Shown: positions 21,985 to 30,157 of the stretch, piece after piece
How positions within the stretch are numbered: position 1 is the first letter of the stretch
Layout of the letters: the number at the start of each line of letters is the position of its first letter
Assembly (NCBI GenBank): GCA_036521655.1
Contig: DATDHI010000117.1
Span: 1-34,157 of the forward strand
Origin: GCA-003244245 sp036521655
Lineage (GTDB): Bacteria; Actinomycetota; Actinomycetes; Mycobacteriales; Pseudonocardiaceae
Direction of reading: 5' to 3'
Length of the DNA: 34,157 bases
Program-made: the position numbers and the translations under genes
Notes under the pieces: model-generated
Database searches by the model: none
What the model was told of the DNA's origin: nothing
What the model saw: the letters and a program-made list of their open reading frames with translations, nothing else

Positions 21985-22058
21985 TCAACGTGAGCCCCAC
22001 CACGAAGCAACGGTTCCGGGTGTCACCGGCCTACGCCGACGCTCGAAGCGACGACTAA
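21978..22058 (+). CDS. 26-codon ORF overlapping the remnant's end
   Basis: GTG at 21978 overlaps the preceding stop (GTGTGCTGA) and encodes MLINVSPTTKQRFRVSPAYA then DARSDD. A T7 tract (22069) and C8 tract follow within 20 bases. The overlap suggests it was once coupled to the lost gene. It may be a relic; function unknown. The rest of 22059-22157 shows nothing but these homopolymers. Confidence 0.25.
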   Translation: MLINVSPTTKQRFRVSPAYADARSDD

Positions 22059-22157
22059 TGCGTCACTAGTTTTTTTATCCCCCCCCCAATTACGGGACAG
22101 CTGTTTAGCGTAGTCAGGGGGCCATCCGCGGCCTACTATTCTCGGTAACCGTCCCCG

Positions 22158-22403
22158 CTATTGAGCGTGAGGCCGGGCCGAGCCGAGGCAGCGGATGTTC
22201 ACGCTCACCTGCGCAGCCCGCGCCCGCAATCGGGCGGCCTCGACTACGCACGCAGTGCCGTATGTCCAGTCGTCGGCCCCGGTGGCGTTCGGGCCGCGTA
22301 TATCCACGCCACAGAGCGTGACGTGCGGACCCCAGCGGCCCGGCGTCAGGGCGTCATCGGCGGTCAGCAGGTGGGACACACCCTCCGGCAGTTGCTCGGT
22401 CAT
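22158..22403 (-). CDS. small element protein, 81 aa
   Basis: ATG at 22403 overlaps the stop of the upstream gene (ATGA), which fixes the start. The protein begins MTEQLPEGVSHLLTADDALT and contains WGPHVTLCGVDIRGPNATGA. It has a few Cys residues (LCG, TACVVEA, IRCLG) that recall small Cys-containing proteins often found in Pseudonocardiales integrative elements. No function is known. It forms a two-gene unit with the gene at 22400. Confidence 0.5.
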   Translation of the reverse strand: MTEQLPEGVSHLLTADDALTPGRWGPHVTLCGVDIRGPNATGADDWTYGTACVVEAARLRARAAQVSVNIRCLGSARPHAQ

Positions 22404-22639
22404 CCCAGCCACTCCCCGAGCAGCTCGTACAACACCCGCGTGGCGTCCTCTTCGAGGGTGATCACGCATTGCCCGGTGACGTGCGGGTCCAGCTCGATCC
22501 GGCCACCGTGCTTGCTCACCACCAGGTTCGTGAACCCGATAGCGCCACTATGGGTCTTGCAGGTCGCGTGGATCACGCGGTAGTTCCGGCCGCTAGCGGG
22601 CTGGTGGTCCTCGAACTCGGTCCCGGGTGCATCGATCAC
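22400..22639 (-). CDS. small element protein, 79 aa
   Basis: A GTG-started protein beginning MIDAPGTEFEDHQPASGRNY, with a middle of alternating beta-like residues (YRVIHATCKTHSGAIGFTNL) and a helical end (ATRVLYELLGEWLG). No recognised family. It lies 64 bases downstream of the regulator's stop on the same strand and overlaps the next gene by four bases, so the three may be one operon. Confidence 0.5.
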   Translation of the reverse strand: MIDAPGTEFEDHQPASGRNYRVIHATCKTHSGAIGFTNLVVSKHGGRIELDPHVTGQCVITLEEDATRVLYELLGEWLG

Positions 22640-22703
22640 GATTGACGACGGTGAACGATCGGCGCCTACCCGTGTCCCTTGGCAGGGACGTCCCCCGGTC
22701 GGG

Positions 22704-23882
22704 CTACACGGGTAGGCCCGCTCGGTAGGCCATCCCTCGCAGCTCCCGACCCACCGCGTCGCGGCGGGAGCGGGTGAGCAGTTCGGCGATGACTTCCCGG
22801 GCGAAGGGATTGCGCAATACCCTGGTCGGGAATAGCTCCTCGGCGGTGCGTAAGGCCTTCACCGCATCGTCTCGGCGCCGGACGCGGGCCAGCGCGCGGC
22901 CGTAATCCATCCAATAGGTGGCCTGGCGCTCCCGGCTGGGATGTTCCTCGGGGCGTAGCCTTTCCGCGACACGGATGGCCTGATCGGGTTCACCGGCCTC
23001 TAGTGCGCCAGCCATGCGCCACAGGCCGACGTTGACGGGCCCGAACCCCATCCGGTAGGCGTTGCCCTGCCCGGTGCGCTGGGCGACCTCTGCGGCGTGC
23101 TCCAGCGGGGCGGCCATGTCCCCGGGCCGGTTGTCCGCAGCGGCGACCAGAGACCGGGACAGGGCAAGCATCCCGTCGAGTTGCAGGCCCTCGCTGGTGG
23201 CTGTGGGCACGCTCACCGAGTCCAGCTCGGCGGCTGCGAGATCGAACGCACCGGAGGTGAGCATCTCGACCACGGCCGCCCACGCGACGACACCGATGGC
23301 GGTCGGGTCGCCGATCTCCTCAGCGGCTTGACGGGCCAGCATGGCGGGCTGCCAGCGCAGGTCCAGCGGCGCGCCCATGACCAGCAGCCACCCGCGGACG
23401 GTTTGGGCGTGCACCATCACCGCCAGACGAAGCAACTCGGCCACCTCGTACCCTGCGGCGATGCTGGTGTGCAGGTCCCGGATCAGGTCCGGCAGTGCGG
23501 TACCGCGCTGCTGGTAGTCCATGTTCTCGACCGCGCTGGCCCGATTCCGCAACTCCTCAGTGGTGAGCGCCTCACCGTCTGGGCGGTCACGGCTCACGGC
23601 CATCAGCGCGAGGCGCACGGCGGATACCGCGGCGTCAGTATGCCCGTTGCCGGGTGCCGGTATCGGCAGTGTCATCAGCTCGGACGGCGCGATGCCGAGC
23701 GCGTTGGCGAGGGCTACCATCTCGGATCGGCTGTCTAGTGCGCGTTCCCCGCGTTCGATCCGAGATAGGTGCGATTTGCTGATCCCGGCCAATCCGGCGA
23801 CCACCCGTAGCGATTTACGCCGCGCGTTGCGGACCTGCCGTACGCGCCGTCCGATCGTGCGCGCGTCGTCCTCAGCGTCCAC
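22704..23882 (-). CDS. XRE-family regulator with TPR-like C-terminus
   Basis: A 392-residue protein from GTG 23882, preceded by GAGAGG. Residues about 5-70 are an XRE/Cro helix-turn-helix (LRVVAGLAGISKSHLSRIER, with LANALGIAPSEL after). The remaining ~300 residues are helical and TPR-like (AAEEIGDPTAIGVVAWAAVV, and HPSRERQATYWMDYGRALAR). This architecture is frequent in actinomycete elements, where it may control the element's genes or sense a peptide or metabolite. The frame is open back to 24200, but that extension is low-complexity and has no start signal. Confidence 0.75.
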   Translation of the reverse strand: MDAEDDARTIGRRVRQVRNARRKSLRVVAGLAGISKSHLSRIERGERALDSRSEMVALANALGIAPSELMTLPIPAPGNGHTDAAVSAVRLALMAVSRDRPDGEALTTEELRNRASAVENMDYQQRGTALPDLIRDLHTSIAAGYEVAELLRLAVMVHAQTVRGWLLVMGAPLDLRWQPAMLARQAAEEIGDPTAIGVVAWAAVVEMLTSGAFDLAAAELDSVSVPTATSEGLQLDGMLALSRSLVAAADNRPGDMAAPLEHAAEVAQRTGQGNAYRMGFGPVNVGLWRMAGALEAGEPDQAIRVAERLRPEEHPSRERQATYWMDYGRALARVRRRDDAVKALRTAEELFPTRVLRNPFAREVIAELLTRSRRDAVGRELRGMAYRAGLPV

Positions 23883-23916
23883 CGCAGACCTCTCGTCGCC
23901 GAACTCTCCGCCGGAG

Positions 23917-23938
23917 CCCCGGGGTCCTCGCCCCGGGG
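23917..23938. promoter_or_regulatory. CCCCGGGG inverted pair upstream of the XRE regulator
   Basis: CCCCGGGG occurs at 23917-23924 and 23931-23938, separated by TCCTCG. The two can pair as an 8-bp hairpin or act as a repeated operator. They lie 35 bases upstream of the regulator's start. Confidence 0.35.
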
Positions 23939-23940
23939 GC

Positions 23941-24159
23941 GTGAACCTCGGCGAAGAGGTGGACGTCAGGTTACGCCGTGCCTGGTACGGGCGCCGTGCC
24001 CGAGTCGCTGGGCTGATCGGCCGTGTCCACGACCTGCGGAAACGAAGATCCCGATTGCAGGATAAGAGCAGGTCAGGGCCACTATTTTTCAAGATCACCG
24101 GTAGCGATCTTGAGACCGGCTCAGGGGCCTGGGTGTGCGGACGAGCGCCGCGACGGTGA
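23941..24159 (+). CDS. doubtful basic ORF divergent from the XRE regulator
   Basis: A GTG frame of 72 codons beginning VNLGEEVDVRLRRAWYGRRA, with RVAGLIGRVHDLRKRR after it. The very basic helix and Trp/Tyr content look partly gene-like for the first ~40 residues; the rest does not. No ribosome binding site. It may be the truncated start of a lost element gene. Confidence 0.25.
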   Translation: MNLGEEVDVRLRRAWYGRRARVAGLIGRVHDLRKRRSRLQDKSRSGPLFFKITGSDLETGSGAWVCGRAPRR

Positions 24160-24194
24160 AAGTGCCCGTGTCGCAGCGGCGCGAGTCTCGGAAC

Positions 24195-24233
24195 GTCCAC
24201 AGGGGACGGCCATCGCGTCTACAGGGGACGGCC
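24195..24233. repeat. 17-bp direct repeat with 22-bp period inside the right end
   Basis: GTCCACAGGGGACGGCC (24195-24211) and GTCTACAGGGGACGGCC (24217-24233) differ at one base. They sit just inside the GTCCGCA array and may be part of the element's attachment or control region. Confidence 0.6.
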
Positions 24234-24249
24234 TAAATGATCTCCGGCT

Positions 24250-24282
24250 GTCCGCAGATTGTCCGCAAGACGTCCGCAAAAG
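24250..24282 (+). repeat. right arm-type repeats, GTCCGCA x3
   Basis: GTCCGCA occurs at 24250, 24261 and 24272, an exact 11-bp period (units GTCCGCAGATT, GTCCGCAAGAC, GTCCGCAAAAG), about 90 bases inside attR. It matches the pair near attL in word, spacing and orientation. Confidence 0.65.
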
Positions 24283-24370
24283 GCCAACGGTGACCAACGC
24301 TGCCAAACAGGTGACGGTGCAGCTCAGAGCTGGTGCGGCAAGATCGGCGCAGGTCAGAAAACCCCTGGTA

Positions 24371-24392
24371 GCAGTCGTAGAAGAACCGCACG
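24371..24392. repeat. attR, right 22-bp direct repeat
   Basis: Identical to 20137-20158. On the minus strand it keeps GTGCGGTTCTTCTACGAC, the original start of the RNase AS gene, followed by unrelated element DNA. To its right, 64 bases lead to the plsC stop, so before insertion RNase AS followed plsC closely. Confidence 0.8.
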
Positions 24393-24456
24393 GCAGGCCA
24401 GTCTACGCAGCGACCCCGCCGCCCGGTCCGTCAGGACGCTCGAGTCCGCCTAGTCG

Positions 24457-25167
24457 TCAGGAGGCCTTGAGGGTCACCCCCGGCGGCAGCGCAGCCTCGC
24501 GCTCTTTGACCGACGAGGCGTAGATGTCGACGTACTCCTGGCCGGAGAGCTCCATCAACGAGTACATGATCTCATCAGCGATGGACCGCTCGACGAACCG
24601 GTCACCGGCCAGACCTTCGTAACGAGAGAAGTCCAGCGGCGTCCCGAAGCGCACCTCCACCGGATGCGGCCACCACATCTTGGTGCCGATGGGACTGACC
24701 TTGTCGGTGCCCACCATGACGACTGGAATCACCGGCACACCTGCCTGCAGCGCCATCCGGGCGACGCCGGTCTTGCCCTTGTACAACCGGCCGTCCGGAG
24801 ACCGGGTGCCCTCCGGGTAGATGCCGAGCAGCTTGCCCGCAGCCAGCAACCGCACCCCGGTGTCCAGCGCCGCCTGCGCGGCCGAGGCGCTGGACCGATC
24901 GATCGGGACCTGGCCCGCGGCGCTGAAGAACCGCCGCTTGAGCCAACCCCGCAGTCCCGGGGTCGTGAAGTACTCGCGCTTGGCCAGAAACGTCACCCGG
25001 CGGCGGATCACCAGGGGCAGGAAGAACGAATCGGCGACCGCCAGGTGGTTACTGGCGAGGATGGCGCCACCGCGCTCCGGGAGATGCTCGGCGCCGAGAA
25101 CCTGTGGATGACATGCCAGCCGCATCAAAGGGCCGAGTAGCAGGTGTTTGAGCAGCCAGTAGAACAC
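24457..25167 (-). CDS. plsC: 1-acyl-sn-glycerol-3-phosphate acyltransferase-like protein (PlsC)
   Basis: A 236-residue membrane-associated acyltransferase. The catalytic NHx4D motif is Asn40-His41 to Asp46 (ASNHLAVADSFFLP), and the glycerol-phosphate-binding block is YPEGTRS at 118-123. FLAKREYF and VPVIPVVMVGTDK are the other two family blocks. It transfers a fatty acyl chain to lysophosphatidic acid or a related acceptor in phospholipid synthesis. Position matches Rv2182c of M. tuberculosis. Its downstream neighbour was RNase AS before the element inserted. Confidence 0.9.
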   Translation of the reverse strand: MFYWLLKHLLLGPLMRLACHPQVLGAEHLPERGGAILASNHLAVADSFFLPLVIRRRVTFLAKREYFTTPGLRGWLKRRFFSAAGQVPIDRSSASAAQAALDTGVRLLAAGKLLGIYPEGTRSPDGRLYKGKTGVARMALQAGVPVIPVVMVGTDKVSPIGTKMWWPHPVEVRFGTPLDFSRYEGLAGDRFVERSIADEIMYSLMELSGQEYVDIYASSVKEREAALPPGVTLKAS

Positions 25168-25344
25168 CGCCTACCGATCCTTCCGTCGCCCTCGCGGGCC
25201 GCAGCCTCGGCCAGCCTACGGAGCTACGGTATCTCGGAGACAACGGGCCCGGCCCGACTCTATGTAGGCAGGTCCGGCGGATGCGGGTCGAATCGGGAAG
25301 CACTCGAGCGGTCCCCGCCCCAGCCCGGTACCGTCATCCATGCA

Positions 25345-25845
25345 GTGAACCCGGCCGAGCCCCAAGGTGGTGTCCTGTTGATCGTCCCCGATCCCGAGGA
25401 GCAGGACCGTGACGGGAGGACCCGCCACGACAACCCGCAGGACACCGACGCTGCGTTTGCCAGCATCGTGGCGGGCTTGCAGGCCGAACCGGACCTGCTC
25501 CGCTGGCCCGCCGAGGAGCAGCTTCAGAATCCGCTCTCGGCCCGTCATGGCGCCCCCGGCGGGGACCCGGACGGGAAGCGGAGGCGGGGCGACGCCGACG
25601 ATAATGACCATTTCCAGCCGCCGGAACCACCACCGCTACCGGTGCCGCGGGCGCGGACGGTGGGCGGCGTGGTACTGCTCGCCCTCGGGGTGCTGCTGCT
25701 GGTGGGACCGAACCTGCTGGGCCTGGGCGAGGGGGTGGCAACACCGCTGGGACTGTTGGCTCTCACTGCGGGGATCGGCTGGCTGGTGATCGGGCTGCGT
25801 TCCGGCCCGCCACCGGAGGGATGGGACGACGGGGCCCGACTGTAG
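25345..25845 (+). CDS. membrane protein with two C-terminal TM helices
   Basis: About 166 residues from GTG 25345. The first ~100 residues are acidic, Pro-rich and probably disordered (DTDAAFASIVAGLQAEPDLL, then a charged stretch). Two hydrophobic segments follow (VGGVVLLALGVLLLVGPNLL and GLLALTAGIGWLVIGL), with a charged C-terminal tail. The TM part resembles DUF308-type pairs. The frame is open upstream to 25144, so the start is uncertain; this GTG gives the usual short acidic beginning. It faces plsC divergently and converges on the gene at 25881. Function unknown. Confidence 0.6.
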   Translation: MNPAEPQGGVLLIVPDPEEQDRDGRTRHDNPQDTDAAFASIVAGLQAEPDLLRWPAEEQLQNPLSARHGAPGGDPDGKRRRGDADDNDHFQPPEPPPLPVPRARTVGGVVLLALGVLLLVGPNLLGLGEGVATPLGLLALTAGIGWLVIGLRSGPPPEGWDDGARL

Positions 25846-25880
25846 CGCCACTGCTCATGGCGTGTCGGATTCGCAGCCGG

Positions 25881-26300
25881 TCAGCCCCCGGCCGCCCCGC
25901 TGCCCCCAGGAGCCGCGGGGCGCACCGTCACGTGCTGCACCGATACCCGCCGGGACGGGGCCCGTCGCGAACTGTCGACGTCCTGCGTGTGCTCGCCGGC
26001 AACCCGCTCGCCGGGCGGGGTCAGCAGCTCGCGAGCGACCGCGAGCAGCCCGGCAACGTGCTCAGCCAGCCGCCCGGTGAGCTCTGGCCGCTCACCACGC
26101 AGCGCGGCGATCAGCGCGCAGACTGGGCACCACGCACATGCGCTCCCCGCCGGGCCCGGCTGCCCCGCCACATCCGATTGGGCCATCCGCTCCAGCCACG
26201 GCTGCAGCCATTGGGCAACCAGCTCAGCCGCGCTCCGCAGCTCTGGGGCGACCCGCGCATGCCCTGCGCACCCGTCTGTGGCTGAGCCCGGTGCGTTCAT
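25881..26300 (-). CDS. conserved CxxC protein (Rv2183c-like position)
   Basis: A 139-residue protein whose ATG at 26300 overlaps the ArsA-like gene's stop (ATGA), which fixes the start. It begins MNAPGSATDGCAGHARVAPE. A helix (AAELVAQWLQPWLERMAQSD) precedes CAWCPVCALIAALRGERPEL, with three Cys in a CxxCxxC pattern that may hold zinc. Tail Arg/Ser/Pro-rich. The coupling to an ArsA-type ATPase is conserved in actinobacteria, so the two probably work together. The longer frame up to 26456 is inside the ArsA gene. Confidence 0.75.
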   Translation of the reverse strand: MNAPGSATDGCAGHARVAPELRSAAELVAQWLQPWLERMAQSDVAGQPGPAGSACAWCPVCALIAALRGERPELTGRLAEHVAGLLAVARELLTPPGERVAGEHTQDVDSSRRAPSRRVSVQHVTVRPAAPGGSGAAGG

Positions 26301-27538
26301 CGCATCCACACCGCAGGATCCGGTTTGAACCAGACAAGAAGGCCGGCAGCGTCCACCTCGGCTCCAATGACCGTGCAGCGCCGCAGCACGGAGGGCAGCG
26401 CCACCAACCTTCGGTGGCCGGCAACGGTCACCGCGAGATCGTCGGCGACCCGGCACAGTTCCAGTCCCTCGGCGTCCAGCAATGGCAGCGCCAGCCGCAG
26501 CTGGAACCGAGCGTCCAGGCCCGAGCCGCCAGCGCCGGTGACCGTCAGCATGGGCTCCGGCGGTGCACCTGTCATGAGATCGAGCAGCCCATCACCGATG
26601 TCAGCCCCGCCGCGAAGATCGTCGGTCAGCTCGCGCAGCGCCGCGAGCCCCACTGGTTCGGCCGCGCAGTGCTCCACGGTACGTACTGGCATACCGGGAA
26701 AATCGGCGGATAGGGCGGCAAGCACAGCCTCCTGCTCCCGGCGCCTGGTGCGCACCCAGTCGGCCGCCGGTCCCCTCGCCTTGGCGGACAGCTTCGGGAC
26801 CAGCCGGTTGACCAGCAGTCCGTCCACCCGGACTCCCTGCAGGGCGAGCGCGGTGACCGACCGCCGAGTCTCCGCGGCCACCACCCGCTCCGGGGTGAGT
26901 ACCAACCGCACGGTGGTCATCGTTGGATCGGCGATCAGCGCCCGCAACGACTCCAGGTGCACGACCAGGTTGCCCAACGCGTCCGCTGCGGCGTCCCAGC
27001 GCTGCGCTGAGGAGTTCGGACCGGCCAGGCCGGCGAGCATCCCGCGTACCACTCGGCGGTGCGTGGGGAACAATCGCTCCAGGTAACCGGCGAAGACCTC
27101 GGGCAGAGCGAGCAGCCGCAGCGTCTCGGCGGTGGGGGCGCAGTCAACGACTACCACCTCCCACGGCCCGGCGCCGGTCATCCGCTGCACCTCGGACAGC
27201 GCCAGCAGTTCCTCGACGCCGGGCAACACCGTCAGCTCCTCGGCCACCATCTCGTTCACCCCAGCGCCGGCCAGCACAGTCGCGAGATGAGTGCGCACCG
27301 TGGACCAGGCATCCCCGAGCAGCGCCCCGCTGTCCAACTGGGATGCGAAGAGGCCATCGTCCACCTCGGACGGATCATGGCCAAGGCGGATATTCAGCAC
27401 ATCGCTCAACGAGTGCGCTGGATCGGTGGACACGATAAGTGTCTTGCGCCCAGCAGCGCTCATCGAGGCTGCGGTAGCGGCCGCGAGCGTGGTCTTGCCG
27501 ACGCCGCCCTTACCGGCAAAGAGCACGACGCGCACCAT
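26297..27538 (-). CDS. ArsA/GET3-like ATPase (Rv2184c-like)
   Basis: A 413-residue P-loop ATPase. The deviant Walker A is FAGKGGVGKTT at about 7-17, the switch I-like STDPAHSLSDV follows, and VVVVDCAPTAETLRLL is the switch II/Walker B region. There is a single ATPase unit and no obvious Cys metalloid site, so arsenite transport is unlikely. Relatives serve as chaperone-like or membrane-targeting ATPases. Its stop overlaps the CxxC protein gene. ATG 27538 follows GGGACGGGC. Confidence 0.85.
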   Translation of the reverse strand: MVRVVLFAGKGGVGKTTLAAATAASMSAAGRKTLIVSTDPAHSLSDVLNIRLGHDPSEVDDGLFASQLDSGALLGDAWSTVRTHLATVLAGAGVNEMVAEELTVLPGVEELLALSEVQRMTGAGPWEVVVVDCAPTAETLRLLALPEVFAGYLERLFPTHRRVVRGMLAGLAGPNSSAQRWDAAADALGNLVVHLESLRALIADPTMTTVRLVLTPERVVAAETRRSVTALALQGVRVDGLLVNRLVPKLSAKARGPAADWVRTRRREQEAVLAALSADFPGMPVRTVEHCAAEPVGLAALRELTDDLRGGADIGDGLLDLMTGAPPEPMLTVTGAGGSGLDARFQLRLALPLLDAEGLELCRVADDLAVTVAGHRRLVALPSVLRRCTVIGAEVDAAGLLVWFKPDPAVWMR

Positions 27539-27638
27539 GCCCGTCCCTTCTGACTCCGTCCGGTCCCGGAAGCCCTGTCACTGCGGGGGACAGCGAAGTT
27601 TACGTGCGCGACGATGTGACCGGAGGATCGAGGCGCCC

Positions 27639-28073
27639 TCAGGGTTCCACTCGGCGCTTGAGCCCCTGCAGGGCGGTGTCCATAATGACCCGCTCGGCCT
27701 TCCGCTTGATCATGCCGATCATCGGGATCGCGAGGTCCACCGTGAGGCTGTAGGTCACTGTGGTCGACTTTCCGGTGGCTTGCAGCACGTAAGAGCCATG
27801 CTGCGCCTTCTGCATCTGGCCCTTGACCAGGTCCCAGCTCACTGTCAGCCCGTCTGCGGCCCAGGTGTAGACCAGCTCGTACTCGTCCTTGACGATGCCC
27901 GCATCCAACAGGAAACGCACTCGCTCGGCGCGACCATCCTCCCCGGGAACGATCACCTCCGCCTTCTTCACCGCCAACGCCCACTCGGGATACGCGGCGA
28001 AGTCAGCGATCACGTCCATGATCGCTTTGGGCTCGGCGTTGATGACAATGGACTGCGTTGACTGGTCGGCCAT
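27639..28073 (-). CDS. SRPBCC-fold protein (polyketide cyclase/START-like, Rv2185c-like)
   Basis: A 144-residue protein from ATG 28073, the same length as I recall for Rv2185c. It has the SRPBCC opening (STQSIVINAEPKAIMDVIAD followed by FAAYPEWALAVKKAEVI), a beta core (YELVYTWAADGLTVSWDLVK) and a long C-terminal helix ending LKRRVEP. Such folds bind a lipid-like or hydrophobic ligand. Upstream Met codons extend the frame to 28094 but relatives begin at MADQ. It is divergent from fadD15; 28074-28318 between them shows no gene. Confidence 0.85.
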   Translation of the reverse strand: MADQSTQSIVINAEPKAIMDVIADFAAYPEWALAVKKAEVIVPGEDGRAERVRFLLDAGIVKDEYELVYTWAADGLTVSWDLVKGQMQKAQHGSYVLQATGKSTTVTYSLTVDLAIPMIGMIKRKAERVIMDTALQGLKRRVEP

Positions 28074-28318
28074 GTCGCGCAGATTACTCGGCATTCGCCG
28101 CGGGAGTGATCACCACCGCACGACCCAACCCTGTCGGAGGGCACATCCGCCGACGGGGCTGGACGGGTGGTGTTCTGTGACCTCGGGCCCCCATGGACTG
28201 TTGAGCGAAACGCAGGTCGCGATACCTTCGATACAGAGACCGGCTGGCGGTGCGGGACGTCGACACCGACGGCCTGGCCATGGGCGGTACTGGAGCAATC
28301 CGAGGTCCGGAGGTCCCC

Positions 28319-30118
28319 GTGCGGGAGTTCGCAGTCCCGGCCACCACGACGGTGGCCGACGAGGAGAACCTCACCGATGTGGTGTGGGCCAACGCGGAGC
28401 GGTTCGCCGGCAGTGTCAGCTTCCGCCGCCGGGTCGACGGCAGCTGGACAGACATCACCGCGAAGGACTTCGCGGACCAGGTGATCGCCGCGGCCAAGGG
28501 CCTGATCGCATCGGGCATCGACCCCGGAGACCGCATCGCGCTGCTGTCCAAGACCCGCTACGAGTGGACCCTGCTGGACTATGCGATCTGGGCCGCGGGC
28601 GGATCGACCGTGCCGATCTACGAGACATCCTCCCCCGAACAGGTGGAGTGGATCCTGTCGGATTCCGGTGCCAAGGCGGTCATTGTCGAGACGCCCGCGC
28701 ACCGCGAGGTGGTGCAAGTGCTCGTCGATCGTCTGGGCGAGCCTGCGATGGTGTGGCAAATCGAGCCGGCTGCCAGCGGTGGGGCGATCGACGAGCTCAC
28801 CGCGCTGGGGGCCGCGATCAGCGACGACGCCGTGCGGAAACGCGCCGCCACGGTGAGAGCCCAGGACATGGCGACACTGATTTACACCTCGGGGACCACC
28901 GGGCGACCCAAGGGCTGCGAAATCACCCACGGCAACCTGCTCGCCCAGACCCGGTCGGCCTCCGCCGAGTTCCCCGGCCTCATGCAGCACGGTAACTCGG
29001 TGCTGTTGTTCCTCCCCCTGGCGCACGTGTTCGCCCGAATCATCCAGTGCTGCTCGGTATATGCGCGTATCACCCTCGGCCACACCCCGGATGTGAAGAA
29101 CCTGGTCGCCGAGTTGGCCGAGTTCCGGCCGACGTTCGTGCTGGCGGTGCCTCGGGTGTTTGAGAAGGTCTACAACGCCGCGAAGCAGAGGGCACACGCC
29201 GACGGCAAGGGCTTCATCTTCGACGCCGCCGATACCACTGCCGTCGAGTGGAGCCGCGCCCAGGACATCGGAGGCGCGGGGATGGTCCTGTGGGCTAAGC
29301 ACGCGTTGTTCGACCAGCTGGTCTACGCAAAGCTGCGGGCCGTGCTTGGCGGGCGGTGCATCGCGGCGGTCTCCGGTGGCGCCCCGCTGGGCACGCGGCT
29401 CGGGCATTTCTTCCGCGGCATAGGGGTGCCGGTGCTGGAGGGCTACGGGCTGACCGAGACCTGCGCGGCCTCCACAGTGAACACCGAGAAGAACATGAAG
29501 ATTGGTAGCGTGGGTCGGCCGGTGGCCGGTGTGACGATCAGGATCGATGCCGACGGCGAGGTGCTGATCAAGGGCCCGGGGGTACTACGGCGGTACTGGC
29601 ACAACGAGCAGGCCACCGAGGAAGCGGTCGTCGACGGCTGGTTTTACACCGGCGACCTCGGCGAGCTGGACTCCGAGGGTTTCCTGCGGATCACCGGTCG
29701 CAAGAAGGAAATCATCGTGACGGCGGCCGGCAAGAACGTCGCGCCGGCCACGCTGGAGGATCGCATTCGAGCCCACCCGCTGGTCAGCCAGTGCATGGTG
29801 GTGGGCGATCAGCAGCCCTTCGTCGCTGCCTTGATCACCCTCGACGCCGAGGCTCTGCCCGCCTGGGGTGCCGAACACGGCAAGCCTGCGGGCATCTCTG
29901 CAGCCGACTTGATTGATGACGAGGGCGCCCGAGCCACTGTGCAGAGTGCAGTGGACGACGCCAACAAGGCGGTCTCGAAGGCCGAGTCGATCCGCAAGTT
30001 CCGGATCTTGCCAGTGGATTTCACCGAGGAGGGCGGCCAGCTCACGCCGACCCTGAAGCTCAAGCGTGCGGTGGTCGCCAAGGAGTTCGCCGCTGATATC
30101 GACGCCATCTACTCGTGA
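28319..30118 (+). CDS. fadD15: long-chain fatty acid-CoA ligase (FadD15-like)
   Basis: A 599-residue AMP-forming enzyme that activates fatty acids to acyl-CoA. The phosphate-binding loop is YTSGTTGRPKGCEITHGN at about 189-206, the adenine motif GYGLTETCAA, and the hinge FYTGDLGELDSEGFLRITGR with the following KKEIIVTAAGKNVAP. The catalytic Lys is expected near the end (TPTLKLKR). GTG at 28319 has GGAGG five bases upstream and gives the length of Rv2187 (600 aa); the frame is open back to 28250 without a better site. Convergent with pimB', sharing a stop-containing hairpin. Confidence 0.92.
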   Translation: MREFAVPATTTVADEENLTDVVWANAERFAGSVSFRRRVDGSWTDITAKDFADQVIAAAKGLIASGIDPGDRIALLSKTRYEWTLLDYAIWAAGGSTVPIYETSSPEQVEWILSDSGAKAVIVETPAHREVVQVLVDRLGEPAMVWQIEPAASGGAIDELTALGAAISDDAVRKRAATVRAQDMATLIYTSGTTGRPKGCEITHGNLLAQTRSASAEFPGLMQHGNSVLLFLPLAHVFARIIQCCSVYARITLGHTPDVKNLVAELAEFRPTFVLAVPRVFEKVYNAAKQRAHADGKGFIFDAADTTAVEWSRAQDIGGAGMVLWAKHALFDQLVYAKLRAVLGGRCIAAVSGGAPLGTRLGHFFRGIGVPVLEGYGLTETCAASTVNTEKNMKIGSVGRPVAGVTIRIDADGEVLIKGPGVLRRYWHNEQATEEAVVDGWFYTGDLGELDSEGFLRITGRKKEIIVTAAGKNVAPATLEDRIRAHPLVSQCMVVGDQQPFVAALITLDAEALPAWGAEHGKPAGISAADLIDDEGARATVQSAVDDANKAVSKAESIRKFRILPVDFTEEGGQLTPTLKLKRAVVAKEFAADIDAIYS

Positions 30119-30157
30119 GTGCGTAACAGTGTTATAGCATTCAATCCCACTCACGAG
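30112..30157. terminator. bidirectional hairpin containing both convergent stop codons
   Basis: CTCGTGAGTG (30112-30121) pairs perfectly with CACTCACGAG (30148-30157). The fadD15 stop (30116-30118) is in the left arm, the pimB' stop (30151-30153) in the right. The arm sequence repeats that of the hairpin at 17076-17108, with a longer (26-base) loop. Confidence 0.7.

Larger units (their letters stand above)
20137..24392. mobile_element. 4.25-kb integrative-element remnant in the 5' end of the RNase AS gene
   Basis: Identical 22-bp repeats bound the segment. Just inside the left one is a tyrosine integrase gene, and 11-bp repeats built on GTCCGCA occur near both ends (20214-20231, 24250-24282) as arm-type sites would. 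Cargo: truncated integrase, an overlapping gene, two overlapping small genes, an XRE-type regulator and fragments. No replication, transfer, capsid or resistance gene is seen. The gene content resembles actinomycete integrative conjugative elements that have lost their rep/tra part. The integrase is truncated, so the element is probably fixed. Confidence 0.75.

Noticed and set aside
22069..22088. T7 and C8 tracts as a terminator
   Set aside because: No hairpin precedes the T tract closely enough; more likely homopolymer drift in decaying DNA.
23521..23940. Upstream part of the plus-strand frame ending at 24159
   Set aside because: It is antisense to the XRE regulator; only the part after 23941 could be independent, and that is doubtful.
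20137..24392. tRNA gene or CRISPR array at the element ends
   Set aside because: No cloverleaf sequence and no regular repeat-spacer pattern; the attachment site is within a protein gene and the repeats are short arm sites.
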